A stretch of 46,379 nt of DNA from Sphingomonas sp. (GCF_026460985.1 NZ_JAPKNM010000122.1:1-46379); one strand, 5' to 3'. Counted from the stretch's first letter, positions 34,811 through 43,870 are shown. The notes: generated by a model from the letters alone, not told the origin. Program-made: numbers and translations.

Positions 34811-37342
34811 ATGAAACGGGGTTACCTTTTCCTGGCTGCTGCGCCGCTCGCGCTCGCGGCGCCGGCCTTCGCCAGCACGGTCGCGGCTTCGGACACGCCA
34901 AAGACCGGAACCGAGGCCGAGGCCGCCGCGCCCGCCCAGGAAGCCGGCAAGGCACCCAAGAAGGAAGTCTTCTCGACCGGCGTCGCCAAGGGCCGCGACG
35001 TCCTCGACAGCGCTATTTCGACCAGCTCGCTCAAGGACGAGCAGATCGAGCTCTTCGGCGCACGCTCGCTCGCCGAGATTCTCCGCAACATCCCGGGCGT
35101 CCGTGCCGAGGCGGTGAGCGGCGAGGGCAATGCCAGCTATTCGATCCGCGGCCTGCCGCTGGCGTCGACGGGCTCGAAGTTCCTGCAGTTCCAGGAAGAC
35201 GGCCTGCCGGTGCTCGAGTTCGGCGACATCAACTTCATGTCGCCCGACGTCTTCCTGCGCGCCGACCTCAACCTCGCCCAGGTGGAAGCGATCCGCGGCG
35301 GCTCGGCCTCGACCTTCGCGTCGAACTCGCCCGGCGGCGTGATCAACCTCCTTTCCAAGACCGGCGACGTCGAGGGCGGCGCGGTCCAGGCGACCGCGGG
35401 CCTCGATTACGGCGAGTACCGCCTCGACTTCGACTATGGCGCGAAGGTCACCGACACGCTGCGCTTCCACATCGGCGGCTTCTATCGCAAGGGCGAGGGC
35501 CCGCGCGCTCTGGGCTATGACGCGTTCCGCGGCGGCCAGGTGAAGTTCAACATCACCAAGGAGTTCGCCGGCGGCTACGTCCGCTTCTACGGCAAGCTGC
35601 TCGACGACCGCACGCCGGCCTACCAGATCGTGCCGGTGCGCGTGACGGGCACGAATTCCGACCCGAGCTTCGCCGATGTCCCGAGTTTCGACGTCAAGCA
35701 GGACTCGATGATGTCGCGCTACATCACCAACGTCGTGTCGCTCGACGGCAACAACCAGGTCGCCACCCGCGACTTCCGCGACGGCACGCATCCGACGGTC
35801 AAGTCGTTCGGGGTCGAATCGCAGTTCGAGCTCGGCGGCTGGACGATCACCGAGAAGTTCCGCTTCGCGGACATCTCCGCGCACATGACCCAGAGCATCC
35901 CGCTCACGCTCGCCCCGGCGGCCGGCCTCGCCTTCCAGTTCGGCGGCCCCGGCGCGCGGCTCAGCTACGCGACCGGCCCGAACGCCGGCCAGACGATCGC
36001 CGATCCTGCGTCGCTCAACGGCAACGGGCTGCTCGCCATGTCGCTGCTGATGGACGTCCAGGTCGACAGCCTCGACAACATGACCAACGACCTGCGCGCC
36101 AGCCGCGTGTGGGAGATCGGCGGCGGCAAGCTGACGACGACGGCGGGCTTCTACAAGTCGTCGCAGGACTTCGATGCCAACTGGTCGTTCACGACGATCC
36201 TGTCGGACGTCCGCGGCGGGGGCAATGCCGCGCTGGTTAACATCGCCACCGCGGGCGGCGTTCCGATCACGCAGGACGGCTACACCTCGTTCAGCACCGC
36301 CGGGAGCTCCAGCTATCGCCGCCGCTACGACGTCAACTTCGACGTCAACGCGCCCTATGCCTCGGTCAACTACCATATCGGCAAGGTCGCGATCGGCGGC
36401 AGCGTCCGCTATGACTTCGGCAGCGTCCAGGGCTCGGTGTTCGGTGCCGATCTGGGCGGCGGTCGCGTCGGCATCCGCCCGGTCGACATCAACGGCGACG
36501 GCGTGATCTCCTTCCCCGAGAGCCAGACCGCGGTGCTGCCGCTCACGCAGCCCGCGCCGGTCGACTATGACTATGACTATCTGAGCTATTCGACGGGCAT
36601 CAACTATCGCATCGCGGAGCAGCTGGCGGTCTTCGCCCGCTACAGCCGCGGCAGCCGCGCGGCGGCCGACCGGATCCTGTTCACTCCCTCGGTGAGCACG
36701 CTGGACGGCAGCCTGCTCGATCCCGAGGGCGCCTATGACCCGGTCCGCCAGACCGAAGTGGGCGTGAAGTTCCGCAAGGACAATCTGACGCTCAACCTCA
36801 CCGGCTTCCTGGCGAGCACGGGCGAGCGGAACATGCAGGTCAACAGCCGGCCCGACGGTTCGGTGCAGGTCGAGCAGATCGCCCGCAAGTATCGCGCGCA
36901 CGGCGTCGAGTTCGAGGGCGGGTTCCACTACGGTCCGTTCAGCCTCACGGCCGGCGCGACCTACACGATCGCCAAGATCTCCGAGGACGAGACCCATCCG
37001 GAGCTCGAGGACAATGTCCCACGGCACCAGGCGCGGCTCATCTTCCAGGCGACGCCGCAATTCTCGACCGAGCTGTTCACCGTCGGCGCCAACATCGTCG
37101 GCACGACCAGCGCCTATGCGCAGGACACCAACCAGCTGAAGATGCCCGGCTATGCGACGGTCAACGCCTTCGTGCAGTTCCGGCCCGCCGAGCGGGTCCA
37201 GCTGATGCTGAACGCCAACAACCTCTTCGACACGCTCGGCTTCGCCGAGATCACGCAGGGGACGATCCCGGCGAGCGGGCTGGTGACGGCGCGTGCCATC
37301 AACGGCCGCACCATCTCGACGTCGCTTCGCTTCTCGTTCTGA
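34811..37342 (+). CDS. TonB-dependent receptor with EF-hand-like loop
   Basis: This 843-residue outer-membrane receptor has a signal peptide at about 1-22 and a low-complexity Ala/Glu/Lys segment at 27-50. The plug is at about 62-185 (SLAEILRNIPGVRAEAV; SIRGLPL; VEAIRGGSASTFASNSPGGVINL), and the barrel ends RTISTSLRFSF. A canonical calcium-binding loop, DINGDGVISFPE, occupies residues 559-570 in an extracellular loop, unusual for this family. No clear TonB box is seen, although VFSTGVAKGRD (53-63) lies where one is expected. The substrate is unknown. A chemoreceptor gene follows 80 bases later on the same strand. Confidence 0.95.
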   Translation: MKRGYLFLAAAPLALAAPAFASTVAASDTPKTGTEAEAAAPAQEAGKAPKKEVFSTGVAKGRDVLDSAISTSSLKDEQIELFGARSLAEILRNIPGVRAEAVSGEGNASYSIRGLPLASTGSKFLQFQEDGLPVLEFGDINFMSPDVFLRADLNLAQVEAIRGGSASTFASNSPGGVINLLSKTGDVEGGAVQATAGLDYGEYRLDFDYGAKVTDTLRFHIGGFYRKGEGPRALGYDAFRGGQVKFNITKEFAGGYVRFYGKLLDDRTPAYQIVPVRVTGTNSDPSFADVPSFDVKQDSMMSRYITNVVSLDGNNQVATRDFRDGTHPTVKSFGVESQFELGGWTITEKFRFADISAHMTQSIPLTLAPAAGLAFQFGGPGARLSYATGPNAGQTIADPASLNGNGLLAMSLLMDVQVDSLDNMTNDLRASRVWEIGGGKLTTTAGFYKSSQDFDANWSFTTILSDVRGGGNAALVNIATAGGVPITQDGYTSFSTAGSSSYRRRYDVNFDVNAPYASVNYHIGKVAIGGSVRYDFGSVQGSVFGADLGGGRVGIRPVDINGDGVISFPESQTAVLPLTQPAPVDYDYDYLSYSTGINYRIAEQLAVFARYSRGSRAAADRILFTPSVSTLDGSLLDPEGAYDPVRQTEVGVKFRKDNLTLNLTGFLASTGERNMQVNSRPDGSVQVEQIARKYRAHGVEFEGGFHYGPFSLTAGATYTIAKISEDETHPELEDNVPRHQARLIFQATPQFSTELFTVGANIVGTTSAYAQDTNQLKMPGYATVNAFVQFRPAERVQLMLNANNLFDTLGFAEITQGTIPASGLVTARAINGRTISTSLRFSF

Positions 37343-37351
37343 ACGATGCGG

Positions 37352-37380
37352 GGTGCCGGGCGCGGATAGCGTCCGGCACC
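37352..37380 (+). terminator. Stable hairpin between TonB receptor and chemoreceptor
   Basis: GGTGCCGG (37352-37359) pairs with CCGGCACC (37373-37380), and GCGC/GCGT continues the stem to 12 pairs around a GGATA loop. No T-run follows, so it may be a partial terminator or a 3'-stabilising stem within a shared transcript. Confidence 0.5.
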
Positions 37381-37421
37381 TTCGCGTCGCTGCTGTCGGA
37401 CCCACAACCGAGGTTAGCAAG

Positions 37422-39266
37422 ATGCTGAAGTCCCTGAACATACCGAGGAAGCTGGGCCTGTCCTTCCTCACGATCTGTGCGTCCGCGGCGATCATGATGG
37501 TGGTGTTCTTCGTCACCATCTCGATGATCCGGACGTCGACGGACCGGAACAACGAGAGCCAGTCGATCCACGCCAAGGCGTTGGCGCTCGAGACGGCGCT
37601 GCTCCGGCAGAACAGCCAGATGCGCGGCTTCCTGGTGACCGGGGACGAGAGCTATCTGAAGTCCTATTACGAGGGGCGCGACGAATATGACCGCACCTCG
37701 GTCGAGCTCGAGGGCGAGCTTGACGACGCGACGCAGAAGGCGGCCGTCGTCAAGTCGCGCCAGGAGACGCTCGCCTGGCGCGAGAAATGGGGCGACCGGC
37801 TGATCGCGCGCGTCAAGGCGGGCGACCGCGACGGGGCGCAGAACGAGGTCCGCGCGGCGGGCAAGAAGGTGATGGTGAGCGACGCGGTGCTGCCGCTGCG
37901 CGACGTGCGCGACGCGCAGGTCAAGCTCATCGAGCAGAATTCCGCGCGCCAGGAGACGGCGATCGGCACCGCGACCACCGCTTTGGTGCTCGGCGGCATC
38001 GCGTTGATGGGCATCGCCATCCTGCTCGCCGTGATGCTGAGCCGGATCATCGCGCGCCCGATCGCCGGGCTCACGCGGACGATGACCGAGCTGGCCGCGG
38101 GCAAGAACGACGTCGCCGTGCCCGATGCCGATCGCGGCGACGAGCTGGGCGACATGGCGCGCGCGGTGCTGGTGTTCCGCGATGCGGCGGTGGCCAAGCA
38201 GGCGGCGGAAGTCGCCAATGCGCGCGCCGAGGCCGAGCAGAAGATGGTGGTCGAGACCGTCTCGGCGCAGCTCTCCGAGCTGGCCGGCGGCAACCTCACC
38301 GCCGAGATCACGCGCGATTTCCCCGGCGACTATGCCGCGGTGAAGACCAACTTCAACGCCGCGGTGGGCGAACTGCGCAACCTGATCGGCACGGTGATGG
38401 AAACCGCCGCGACGATCCGCACCGGCTCGGACGAGATCGCCCAGGCTTCGGAAGACCTGGCGCGCCGCACCGAAGCCAATGCGGCGAGCCTCGAGGAGAC
38501 CTCGGCCGCGGTGACGCAGATGGACGGCCGCCTCAAGGCGACCGCCGAGGCGGCGAACCGGACGGTCCAGCGCGCCGACGGGACGATCGTGACGGTCTCG
38601 AACGGCCGTGCGACCGCCGACGAGGCGATGCAGGCGATGACTCGCGTGAGCGACAGCGCCAAGGGCATCGACAGCGTGATCGAGGGCCTCGACAAGATCG
38701 CCTTCCAGACCCGAGTCCTCGCGATGAACGCCGCGGTCGAAGCAGGCCGCGCCGGCGAGGCGGGCCGCGGCTTCGCGGTGGTCGCCGACCTCGTCTCGGC
38801 CTTGGCGATGCGTGCCGAGGAAGAGGCCGGGCGCGCCCGCGACCAGCTGACCGCCACCCAGACCGATATCGTCACTGCCGTCGAGGCGGTGCAGAAGGTC
38901 GACGGCGCGCTCGCCGACATCTCGAACGGGGTGGGCGAGGTGCACCAGCTTCTCGGCGAGATGGCGGTCGACAACCAGGCCCAGTCGACGGCGATCTCGC
39001 AGATCAGCGTCGCAATCGGGACGATGGACCATTCGACCCAGCAGAACGCGGCGATGGTCGAAGAGACGTCCGCTGCCGCGCGCAACCTGACCGGCGAAGT
39101 CGCCGCGCTCAGCGAGCAGGCGTCGCGCTTCAACGTCGGCGCGTCGGGCAGCGCTCGGCCGAGCCGGACGCAGGTGCGCTTCGACGGACCGGTCAAGCCG
39201 TTGCCTGCTGCCGCCGTTCCTGCGCTGAAGCGCGCGAACGGGCACGACGACTGGCAATCGTTCTGA
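37422..39266 (+). CDS. Methyl-accepting chemotaxis protein
   Basis: This 614-residue chemoreceptor has TM1 at about residues 12-35 and a periplasmic helical sensor at about 36-180 (CHASE3-like; SQMRGFLVTGDESYLKSYY). TM2 is at about 183-206 and HAMP at about 207-260. A long signalling coiled-coil has its tip at about 426-466 (IAFQTRVLAMNAAVEAGRAGEAGRGFAVVADLV). The C-terminus DDWQSF resembles the WxxF pentapeptide that tethers CheR/CheB. The tip differs from the usual QTNLLALNAAVEAAR at several sites. Together with the receptor upstream it could sense a compound that is taken up or bound there. The ATG at 37422 follows weak ribosome-binding sequence. Confidence 0.94.
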   Translation: MLKSLNIPRKLGLSFLTICASAAIMMVVFFVTISMIRTSTDRNNESQSIHAKALALETALLRQNSQMRGFLVTGDESYLKSYYEGRDEYDRTSVELEGELDDATQKAAVVKSRQETLAWREKWGDRLIARVKAGDRDGAQNEVRAAGKKVMVSDAVLPLRDVRDAQVKLIEQNSARQETAIGTATTALVLGGIALMGIAILLAVMLSRIIARPIAGLTRTMTELAAGKNDVAVPDADRGDELGDMARAVLVFRDAAVAKQAAEVANARAEAEQKMVVETVSAQLSELAGGNLTAEITRDFPGDYAAVKTNFNAAVGELRNLIGTVMETAATIRTGSDEIAQASEDLARRTEANAASLEETSAAVTQMDGRLKATAEAANRTVQRADGTIVTVSNGRATADEAMQAMTRVSDSAKGIDSVIEGLDKIAFQTRVLAMNAAVEAGRAGEAGRGFAVVADLVSALAMRAEEEAGRARDQLTATQTDIVTAVEAVQKVDGALADISNGVGEVHQLLGEMAVDNQAQSTAISQISVAIGTMDHSTQQNAAMVEETSAAARNLTGEVAALSEQASRFNVGASGSARPSRTQVRFDGPVKPLPAAAVPALKRANGHDDWQSF

Positions 39267-39366
39267 GCATGTGCCGGGCTGCCGCATTCCGTCGTCGGAA
39301 GCGGCGGCCCGAGGCTCGTATCTGCGTGAATGTGCGTCGGGCCGACGGCTCGGCGACGGGGGGAAT

Positions 39367-40401
39367 ATGAACGACTGTCCAGCGATCCGGGGCGAATTCT
39401 CGCGCCAGGCGGATATCGCCCGCGCGCTGGGTTCGCCCTTCGTCGCCTCGGTGCTCGAGGCGGGCGAACGCCATCTGGCGCACGCGCCGCGTACCGCCGC
39501 GCTGATCGAATCCTGGCCGGGGGACCCCTCCGCGGCGGCGCTCGCGATGCGCTTCAACGCCGCCATCCATGCGCTCGCCCGGCGCGGCCGGCCGCGCTGG
39601 CTCGAATCGCTCTACCGGCGGCAGCACGACGATTTCGACGGCGCGATCAGCGCAGCGATGGCGGCCGAGGACGCCTTCATCGCGCGCTGGATGCAGCACC
39701 CGCCGCAGACCAACGAAGTCAATCGGGCGGCGGCGATCCTCTCGGCGCTGATGGTCGCCGAGCGTCGTTTCGGGCTGCCCTTCGAACTGCTCGAGCTCGG
39801 GTCGAGCGCGGGGCTCAACCTCAATCTCGCGCATTATGCCTATGATCTCGGCGGTGTCGCGGCCGGCACGGCGGGATCGCCCGTCCAGATCGCGCCGGCC
39901 TGGCACGGCGCGCAGCCGCCCGAAGCGGCGGTCGAAGTGCTCGGCGCGCGCGGCGTCGATCTCCATCCGCTCAACGCCGCGGACGAGGCGACGCGCGACC
40001 GCCTGCTTTCCTTCGTCTTTGCCGACCAGCCGATACGCGCCGAGCGGCTGCGCCACGCGCTCGATCTCGCGCAGATCCATCCGCCACAGATCACGCGCGC
40101 CGACGCGGTCTCCTGGCTCGTCGAGCAGCTGGCTGCACCCCAGCAGGCCGGGACCTGCCGCACGGTGTTCCATTCGATGGTGCTGCAATATCTGAGCGCC
40201 GACGACCGCAGGGTGGCGATCGACCTGATCGCCGCCGCCGGCAACCGCGCCACCGCCGAGCGCCCGCTGGCTTGGGTCAGCTTCGAATGGACCCAGGCGC
40301 GCAGCGAGGTGCAGCTTTGGCTCACCTGCTGGCCGAGCGGCGAGGCGCGCCACCTCGCGACCTGCCATCCCTATGGCGCCTGGATCGACTGGCGGGGCTA
40401 A
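39367..40401 (+). CDS. DUF2332-family protein
   Basis: This 344-residue cytoplasmic protein matches DUF2332. It has the N-terminal FSRQADIARALGSPFVASVLEAGERH, the central block QTNEVNRAAAILSALMVAERRFGLPFELLELGSSAGLNLNLAHYAY (a methyltransferase-like E-G-SAGLNL glycine motif) and the C-terminal WVSFEWTQARSEVQLWLTCWPSGEARHLATCHPYGAWIDW. The fold suggests binding of an S-adenosylmethionine-like ligand, but no activity is established that I know of. GGGGGGAAT precedes the ATG at 39367. The chemoreceptor ends 100 bases upstream on the same strand. Confidence 0.9.
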   Translation: MNDCPAIRGEFSRQADIARALGSPFVASVLEAGERHLAHAPRTAALIESWPGDPSAAALAMRFNAAIHALARRGRPRWLESLYRRQHDDFDGAISAAMAAEDAFIARWMQHPPQTNEVNRAAAILSALMVAERRFGLPFELLELGSSAGLNLNLAHYAYDLGGVAAGTAGSPVQIAPAWHGAQPPEAAVEVLGARGVDLHPLNAADEATRDRLLSFVFADQPIRAERLRHALDLAQIHPPQITRADAVSWLVEQLAAPQQAGTCRTVFHSMVLQYLSADDRRVAIDLIAAAGNRATAERPLAWVSFEWTQARSEVQLWLTCWPSGEARHLATCHPYGAWIDWRG

Positions 40402-40432
40402 GTCGCATCGACATTCAATCGTGTGGCTTTCT

Positions 40433-40559
40433 AATCCTCCCCCGCCAGGGGGAGGTGGCGCCGAAGGCGTCGGAGGGGGCGGAAGCACGCCGAGAGTGAG
40501 TCGCCGTCCTCCCCCTCCGTCAGCCTGCGGCTGACACCTCCCCCTGGCGGGGGAGGATT
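40433..40559. repeat. Intergenic inverted-repeat element, family B (25-bp perfect arms)
   Basis: AATCCTCCCCCGCCAGGGGG... (40433-40457) and its exact 25-base complement (40535-40559) enclose two smaller hairpins (GGCGCCGAAGGCGTC and GTCAGCCTGCGGCTGAC). It separates the convergent DUF2332 and MipA/OmpV genes. The arms are the same as those at 45305-45428. Confidence 0.9.
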
Positions 40560-40566
40560 GAGAAGG

Positions 40567-41364
40567 CTAACGCGATTTCCTGCCGAAGGTGTAGGTGAGC
40601 GCCAGGCCGCCGGAGAACTGGTTGCGCGAGCCGATCGTCCGCACGATCGGCGATCGTGCGGCGTCGGCGACGAGGCGGTCATATTTGGCGTAGCCGAAAA
40701 GGCCCCAGTGGCGGTCGATCGCGTAGAGCGCGGTCGCGGCCGCGCCGACCGCGTTGACGCCGCCGTCGGGGTCGAAGGTGCTGAGGCCGGTGCGGGCGCT
40801 CGCCGCCGGGGTCACGCCGTAATAGGCGCGCTGATACTTGCCGTCGGAAAGCGAGACGCGGGGTCCCAGCGAGAACAGCCAGCGATCGCCGTCGCGCGCG
40901 ACATAATCCAGGCTGACGGCGCCGACGATCGCCTGGTGGCCGGTGACGCCCTTGCGAACCTCGCCCCGCGCGCGGATCGCGGAACCCAGCCACAGATCGG
41001 CGAATATGCCGGCCTCCATCGAAATGCCGACTTCGTCCACCGGCAGGTCGGTCTCGTTGCGACGACGGCTCCCCTCGATAGCGAACGCGGGCCCGATCGC
41101 GAGGCGGCCGATCTCGAACAGCGGCACGCCGAAGCTCTCGTCGGCCGCTTCGAACTTGAAGGGCTGGTCGCCCCGGGTCATCGAGACGTCCCACAAGGGC
41201 GTGACGCGAAGGTCCTCGGAACCCGGGTAGCGGGGTTGCAATTGCGGACCCAGTGCGACGCGGAAGCGCCGCTCCTTGCCGGGCGGGCTTTCGTCCTGGG
41301 CGGTGGCCGCGGTCGCGAAGAACAGGGCGGGGAGGGCAGCGGCGCCCAGTATCGCTTTGATCAT
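40567..41364 (-). CDS. MipA/OmpV-family outer-membrane protein
   Basis: This 265-residue protein has a signal peptide (residues 1-22, ending ATAATAQ) and the MipA/OmpV beta-barrel. It starts RFRVALGPQLQPRYPGSEDLRVTPLWDVSM, with the central GIFADLWLGSAIRARGEVRKGVTGHQAIVGAVSLDYV and the C-terminal QFSGGLALTYTFGRKSR. Family members scaffold murein enzymes (E. coli MipA, with MltA and PBP1B) or are antigenic outer-membrane proteins. It probably sits in the outer membrane. The next gene on this strand is a Sel1-SPOR protein, also envelope-related. Confidence 0.9.
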   Translation of the reverse strand: MIKAILGAAALPALFFATAATAQDESPPGKERRFRVALGPQLQPRYPGSEDLRVTPLWDVSMTRGDQPFKFEAADESFGVPLFEIGRLAIGPAFAIEGSRRRNETDLPVDEVGISMEAGIFADLWLGSAIRARGEVRKGVTGHQAIVGAVSLDYVARDGDRWLFSLGPRVSLSDGKYQRAYYGVTPAASARTGLSTFDPDGGVNAVGAAATALYAIDRHWGLFGYAKYDRLVADAARSPIVRTIGSRNQFSGGLALTYTFGRKSR

Positions 41365-41415
41365 GGCCGAAAAACGCGCCTCTCGTGACTTTGTTGCGGA
41401 CGCGAAGCGTTCAGA

Positions 41416-42339
41416 TCAGCGCGAGACCGGCACGCAGGGTTTGACCGCGCCGCAGGCGGCCGCCGCCGCGGTGCGCGAGGCATAGGGGCCGACGAGCAGC
41501 CTGGTGAGCCCGCCGGTCTTGACGAAATAGGGCTGCCGGCCGGGGAAGCGTCCGCCGACCTGGCCCCACAATTTGCGCGCATTGCCCGGATCGCCGAACG
41601 CGCCGAGCTGGACGCGCCAGCCCCCGTCCTGCGCCGGGGCCGGAGTGGCGCGCGCGGGCGCTGGTGCGGGCACCGACGGCGTGGGGCGCGACGTCGGGCG
41701 GGTGACCGCGGGCGAGGCTGGGCGCGTATTCTCCGCCACGACCGGCGGCAGCGGACGGCCGCCGCGGTTGAACTCCTCCTCGTACTTGCGCGCGAGCGCG
41801 AGGCCCTGCTGGCGGTCGCCGAGCGGCATATATTGGTCCATCTGCCCGCGTGCCTTGACCGCGGCGTCGAGCCCCGAGGTCGACGAGCGGACCATCAGCG
41901 CATAGGCGCGCACCCAGTCCTTCTGCACGGCATCGCCGTTGAACAGCATGATGCCCAGGATGTACTGCGCGCGCGCGTCGCCGCGGCTGACCGCGCGCTG
42001 GAGCCATTGAACCGCCTCGGTGCGCTTGCCGTTCTCGAACAATGCGAGGCCGTAATAGCCCTCGGCCTGTTCATGCCCTTGCAGCGCGGCCTTCCGATAC
42101 CATTCCTCGGCCTGCTTGAGATCGGCAGCGACGCCGCGGCCGAGCTTATAGGCCTGGCCCATGTTGAACTGCGCATCGGCATTGCCCCGGTTCGCGGGGG
42201 GGCGCCATTTCTCGACCGCAGTGCGATAGTCGCCGCGTTCATAGGCGTCGACGCCGGCCCGGACGGGATCCTCCTGCGCGCTTGCGGGGCTCGCGAGCAG
42301 CAACGCGCCCGCACTGGCCACCATCCACAGAGACTTCAT
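41416..42339 (-). CDS. Sel1/TPR-repeat protein with SPOR domain
   Basis: This 307-residue envelope protein has a signal peptide at 1-22 (MKSLWMVASAGALLLASPASAQ). About four Sel1/TPR repeats follow at about 28-170 (AYERGDYRTAVEKWRPPANRGNADAQFNMGQAYKLGRGV and similar), then a Pro/Ala/Thr linker at about 205-235. A SPOR domain closes the protein at about 238-303 (GWRVQLGAFGDPGNARKLWGQV...RLLVGPYASRTAAAAAC). SPOR domains bind glycan strands stripped of peptide stems at division sites, so this protein should localise to the septum. The ATG at 42339 is preferred over a GTG three codons upstream. It is divergent from the parA-like gene. Confidence 0.92.
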   Translation of the reverse strand: MKSLWMVASAGALLLASPASAQEDPVRAGVDAYERGDYRTAVEKWRPPANRGNADAQFNMGQAYKLGRGVAADLKQAEEWYRKAALQGHEQAEGYYGLALFENGKRTEAVQWLQRAVSRGDARAQYILGIMLFNGDAVQKDWVRAYALMVRSSTSGLDAAVKARGQMDQYMPLGDRQQGLALARKYEEEFNRGGRPLPPVVAENTRPASPAVTRPTSRPTPSVPAPAPARATPAPAQDGGWRVQLGAFGDPGNARKLWGQVGGRFPGRQPYFVKTGGLTRLLVGPYASRTAAAAACGAVKPCVPVSR

Positions 42340-42517
42340 TCCGAGCACGCTCCACTGCCCTGCATCAAGGGATAGATGCCACTTAACCGCATACAGGCAA
42401 AGATATCCTTACCAGCGGGGAAACCAAAGCGCGTCCCGCCGCGAAACGCGTTAACCCCTTCTTATCGACCCGCATGCCATCAGGAAGCTCGCACTTACCG
42501 AGTTTTCGAGGGGGTTC

Positions 42518-43234
42518 ATGCGCGTTCTAGCGATGGCATCGCAGAAGGGTGGGTCTGGCAAGACCACGCTGTCGGGGCACCTTGCGGTGCAGGCGCAGCT
42601 GGCCGGCCACGGGCCTGTCGTTCTCATCGATATCGACCCGCAGGGTTCGCTCTCCGACTGGTGGAACGAGCGCGACACCGAATATCCGGCCTTCGCGCAG
42701 ACCACGGTCGCGCGGCTCGCGGCGGATCTCGAGGTCCTGCGCCAGCAGGGCTTCCGCCTCGCGGTGATCGACACGCCGCCCGCCATCACCATGGCGATCC
42801 AGAGCGTGATCCAGGTCGCCGAGCTGATCGTCATCCCGACGCGCCCGAGCCCGCACGATCTGCGCGCCGTGGGCGCCACGGTCGACCTTTGCGAGCGCGC
42901 CGGCAAGCCGCTGATCTTCGTGGTCAACGCCGCGACGCCCAAGGCGCGGATCACTTCGGAGGCCGCGGTCGCACTGTCGCAGCACGGCACCGTCGCGCCG
43001 ATCACGCTCCACCACCGCACCGATTTCGCCGCCTCGATGATCGACGGCCGCACGGTCATGGAGACCGATCCCAACGGCAAGTCGTCGGGCGAGGTCGCGG
43101 GGCTCTGGGCCTATATCTACGATCGGCTCGAGAAGAATTTCCGCCGCACCGTGTTCGCGGCGCCCGCCCAGCCGGTGAGCCAGTTCGGCGCGGCGCGGCC
43201 CCAGGGCGGCTTCGGCCGCCGGGTCATGAGCTGA
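42518..43234 (+). CDS. Orphan ParA-family ATPase
   Basis: This 238-residue ParA/MinD-type ATPase has a Walker A with signature lysine (KGGSGKTT, residues 10-17), Walker A' (IDIDPQGSLSDWW, 37-49) and Walker B (LAVIDTPP, 81-88). It is short and lacks the N-terminal DNA-binding helix-turn-helix of large plasmid ParA. It most resembles the chromosomal orphan ParA proteins that place cell machinery along the nucleoid or at the poles. It is followed by a ribbon-helix-helix partner instead of a ParB, and no parS sites are evident. The gene is divergent from a SPOR protein and upstream of another, suggesting a link to division or the envelope. Confidence 0.93.
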   Translation: MRVLAMASQKGGSGKTTLSGHLAVQAQLAGHGPVVLIDIDPQGSLSDWWNERDTEYPAFAQTTVARLAADLEVLRQQGFRLAVIDTPPAITMAIQSVIQVAELIVIPTRPSPHDLRAVGATVDLCERAGKPLIFVVNAATPKARITSEAAVALSQHGTVAPITLHHRTDFAASMIDGRTVMETDPNGKSSGEVAGLWAYIYDRLEKNFRRTVFAAPAQPVSQFGAARPQGGFGRRVMS

Positions 43235-43244
43235 GGGGGTGGCG

Positions 43245-43859
43245 ATGATCGGCACCTCCAAACCGCTCGCTTCGCTCTCCTCCAGCCTCCTCGCCCGCAA
43301 GGGCCAGGCGCGTCCGGCGATGCGTCCGCAGGGCTTCCTGCAGATGAACACCGGCCCGCAGGAGGATCTCGGCTGGAACGACATGGGCGAGGATTTCCGT
43401 CCCGCGCCTTATGTCGCGCCGGTGGGAGAGACCTTCGAGGCTCCCAAGCCCGCGGTCCTGCGCCAGATCGAGGCGCTCGACGAGCAGCTCGCCGCGCCCG
43501 CCCCGCAGATGGAGCCCGAGCCGGAAGTCGAGCCCGAGCCCGAATACCAGGCGCCGGTGCTCGAAGCGCCGGTGCTCGCCGCGCGCCCGATGAAGCGCGA
43601 GCCGGTGCTCAAGCATGCGCCGGCAGTGTCGGAAGGCACGCTCGCCCGTGTGGTCCGCCAAGTCGCAGCGAAGAAGGGCAAGGCTGCCTTCACGCTGCGC
43701 CTCGACCAGGAGCGCCACCTGCGCCTGCGCCTCGCCTCGGCCGTCACCGGCCGCTCGGCGCAGCAGCTCGTGACCGAGGCGCTCGACCAATATCTCGAAT
43801 CGCTCGAGGGCATCGAATCGCTCGCCAGCCAGATCGACCCCGCCACGGATCGTGGGTGA
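43245..43859 (+). CDS. ParA partner with ribbon-helix-helix-like C-terminus
   Basis: This 204-residue protein has three parts. A basic N-terminal region at about 5-30 (KPLASLSSSLLARKGQARPAMRPQ) resembles the short positively charged peptides by which ParB, Spo0J or McdB partners stimulate ParA ATPases. A Pro/Glu-rich disordered middle follows at about 85-115. At about 148-186 is a ribbon-helix-helix-like segment (AAFTLRLDQERHLRLRLASAVTGRSAQQLVTEALDQYLES). The ATG at 43245 has GAGGGGG at ideal spacing and lies 11 bases after the parA-like stop; a GTG two codons upstream is less likely. It ends overlapping the next gene's alternative start. No name is available. Confidence 0.82.
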   Translation: MIGTSKPLASLSSSLLARKGQARPAMRPQGFLQMNTGPQEDLGWNDMGEDFRPAPYVAPVGETFEAPKPAVLRQIEALDEQLAAPAPQMEPEPEVEPEPEYQAPVLEAPVLAARPMKREPVLKHAPAVSEGTLARVVRQVAAKKGKAAFTLRLDQERHLRLRLASAVTGRSAQQLVTEALDQYLESLEGIESLASQIDPATDRG

Positions 43860-43870
43860 AGGACATGACC

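Noticed and set aside
34784..37576. Minus-strand frame of about 930 codons opposite the second TonB receptor
   Set aside because: Same shadow effect: no recognisable domain or ribosome-binding site, and the plus-strand product is clearly a receptor.
37299..39566. Minus-strand frame opposite the chemoreceptor
   Set aside because: Compositional shadow, His/Arg/Gly-rich, no family resemblance.
42518..43859. Chromosomal origin-proximal parAB locus
   Set aside because: The second protein is not a ParB (no ParB/Spo0J core). No parS-like sites, gidA, gidB or dnaA are nearby.
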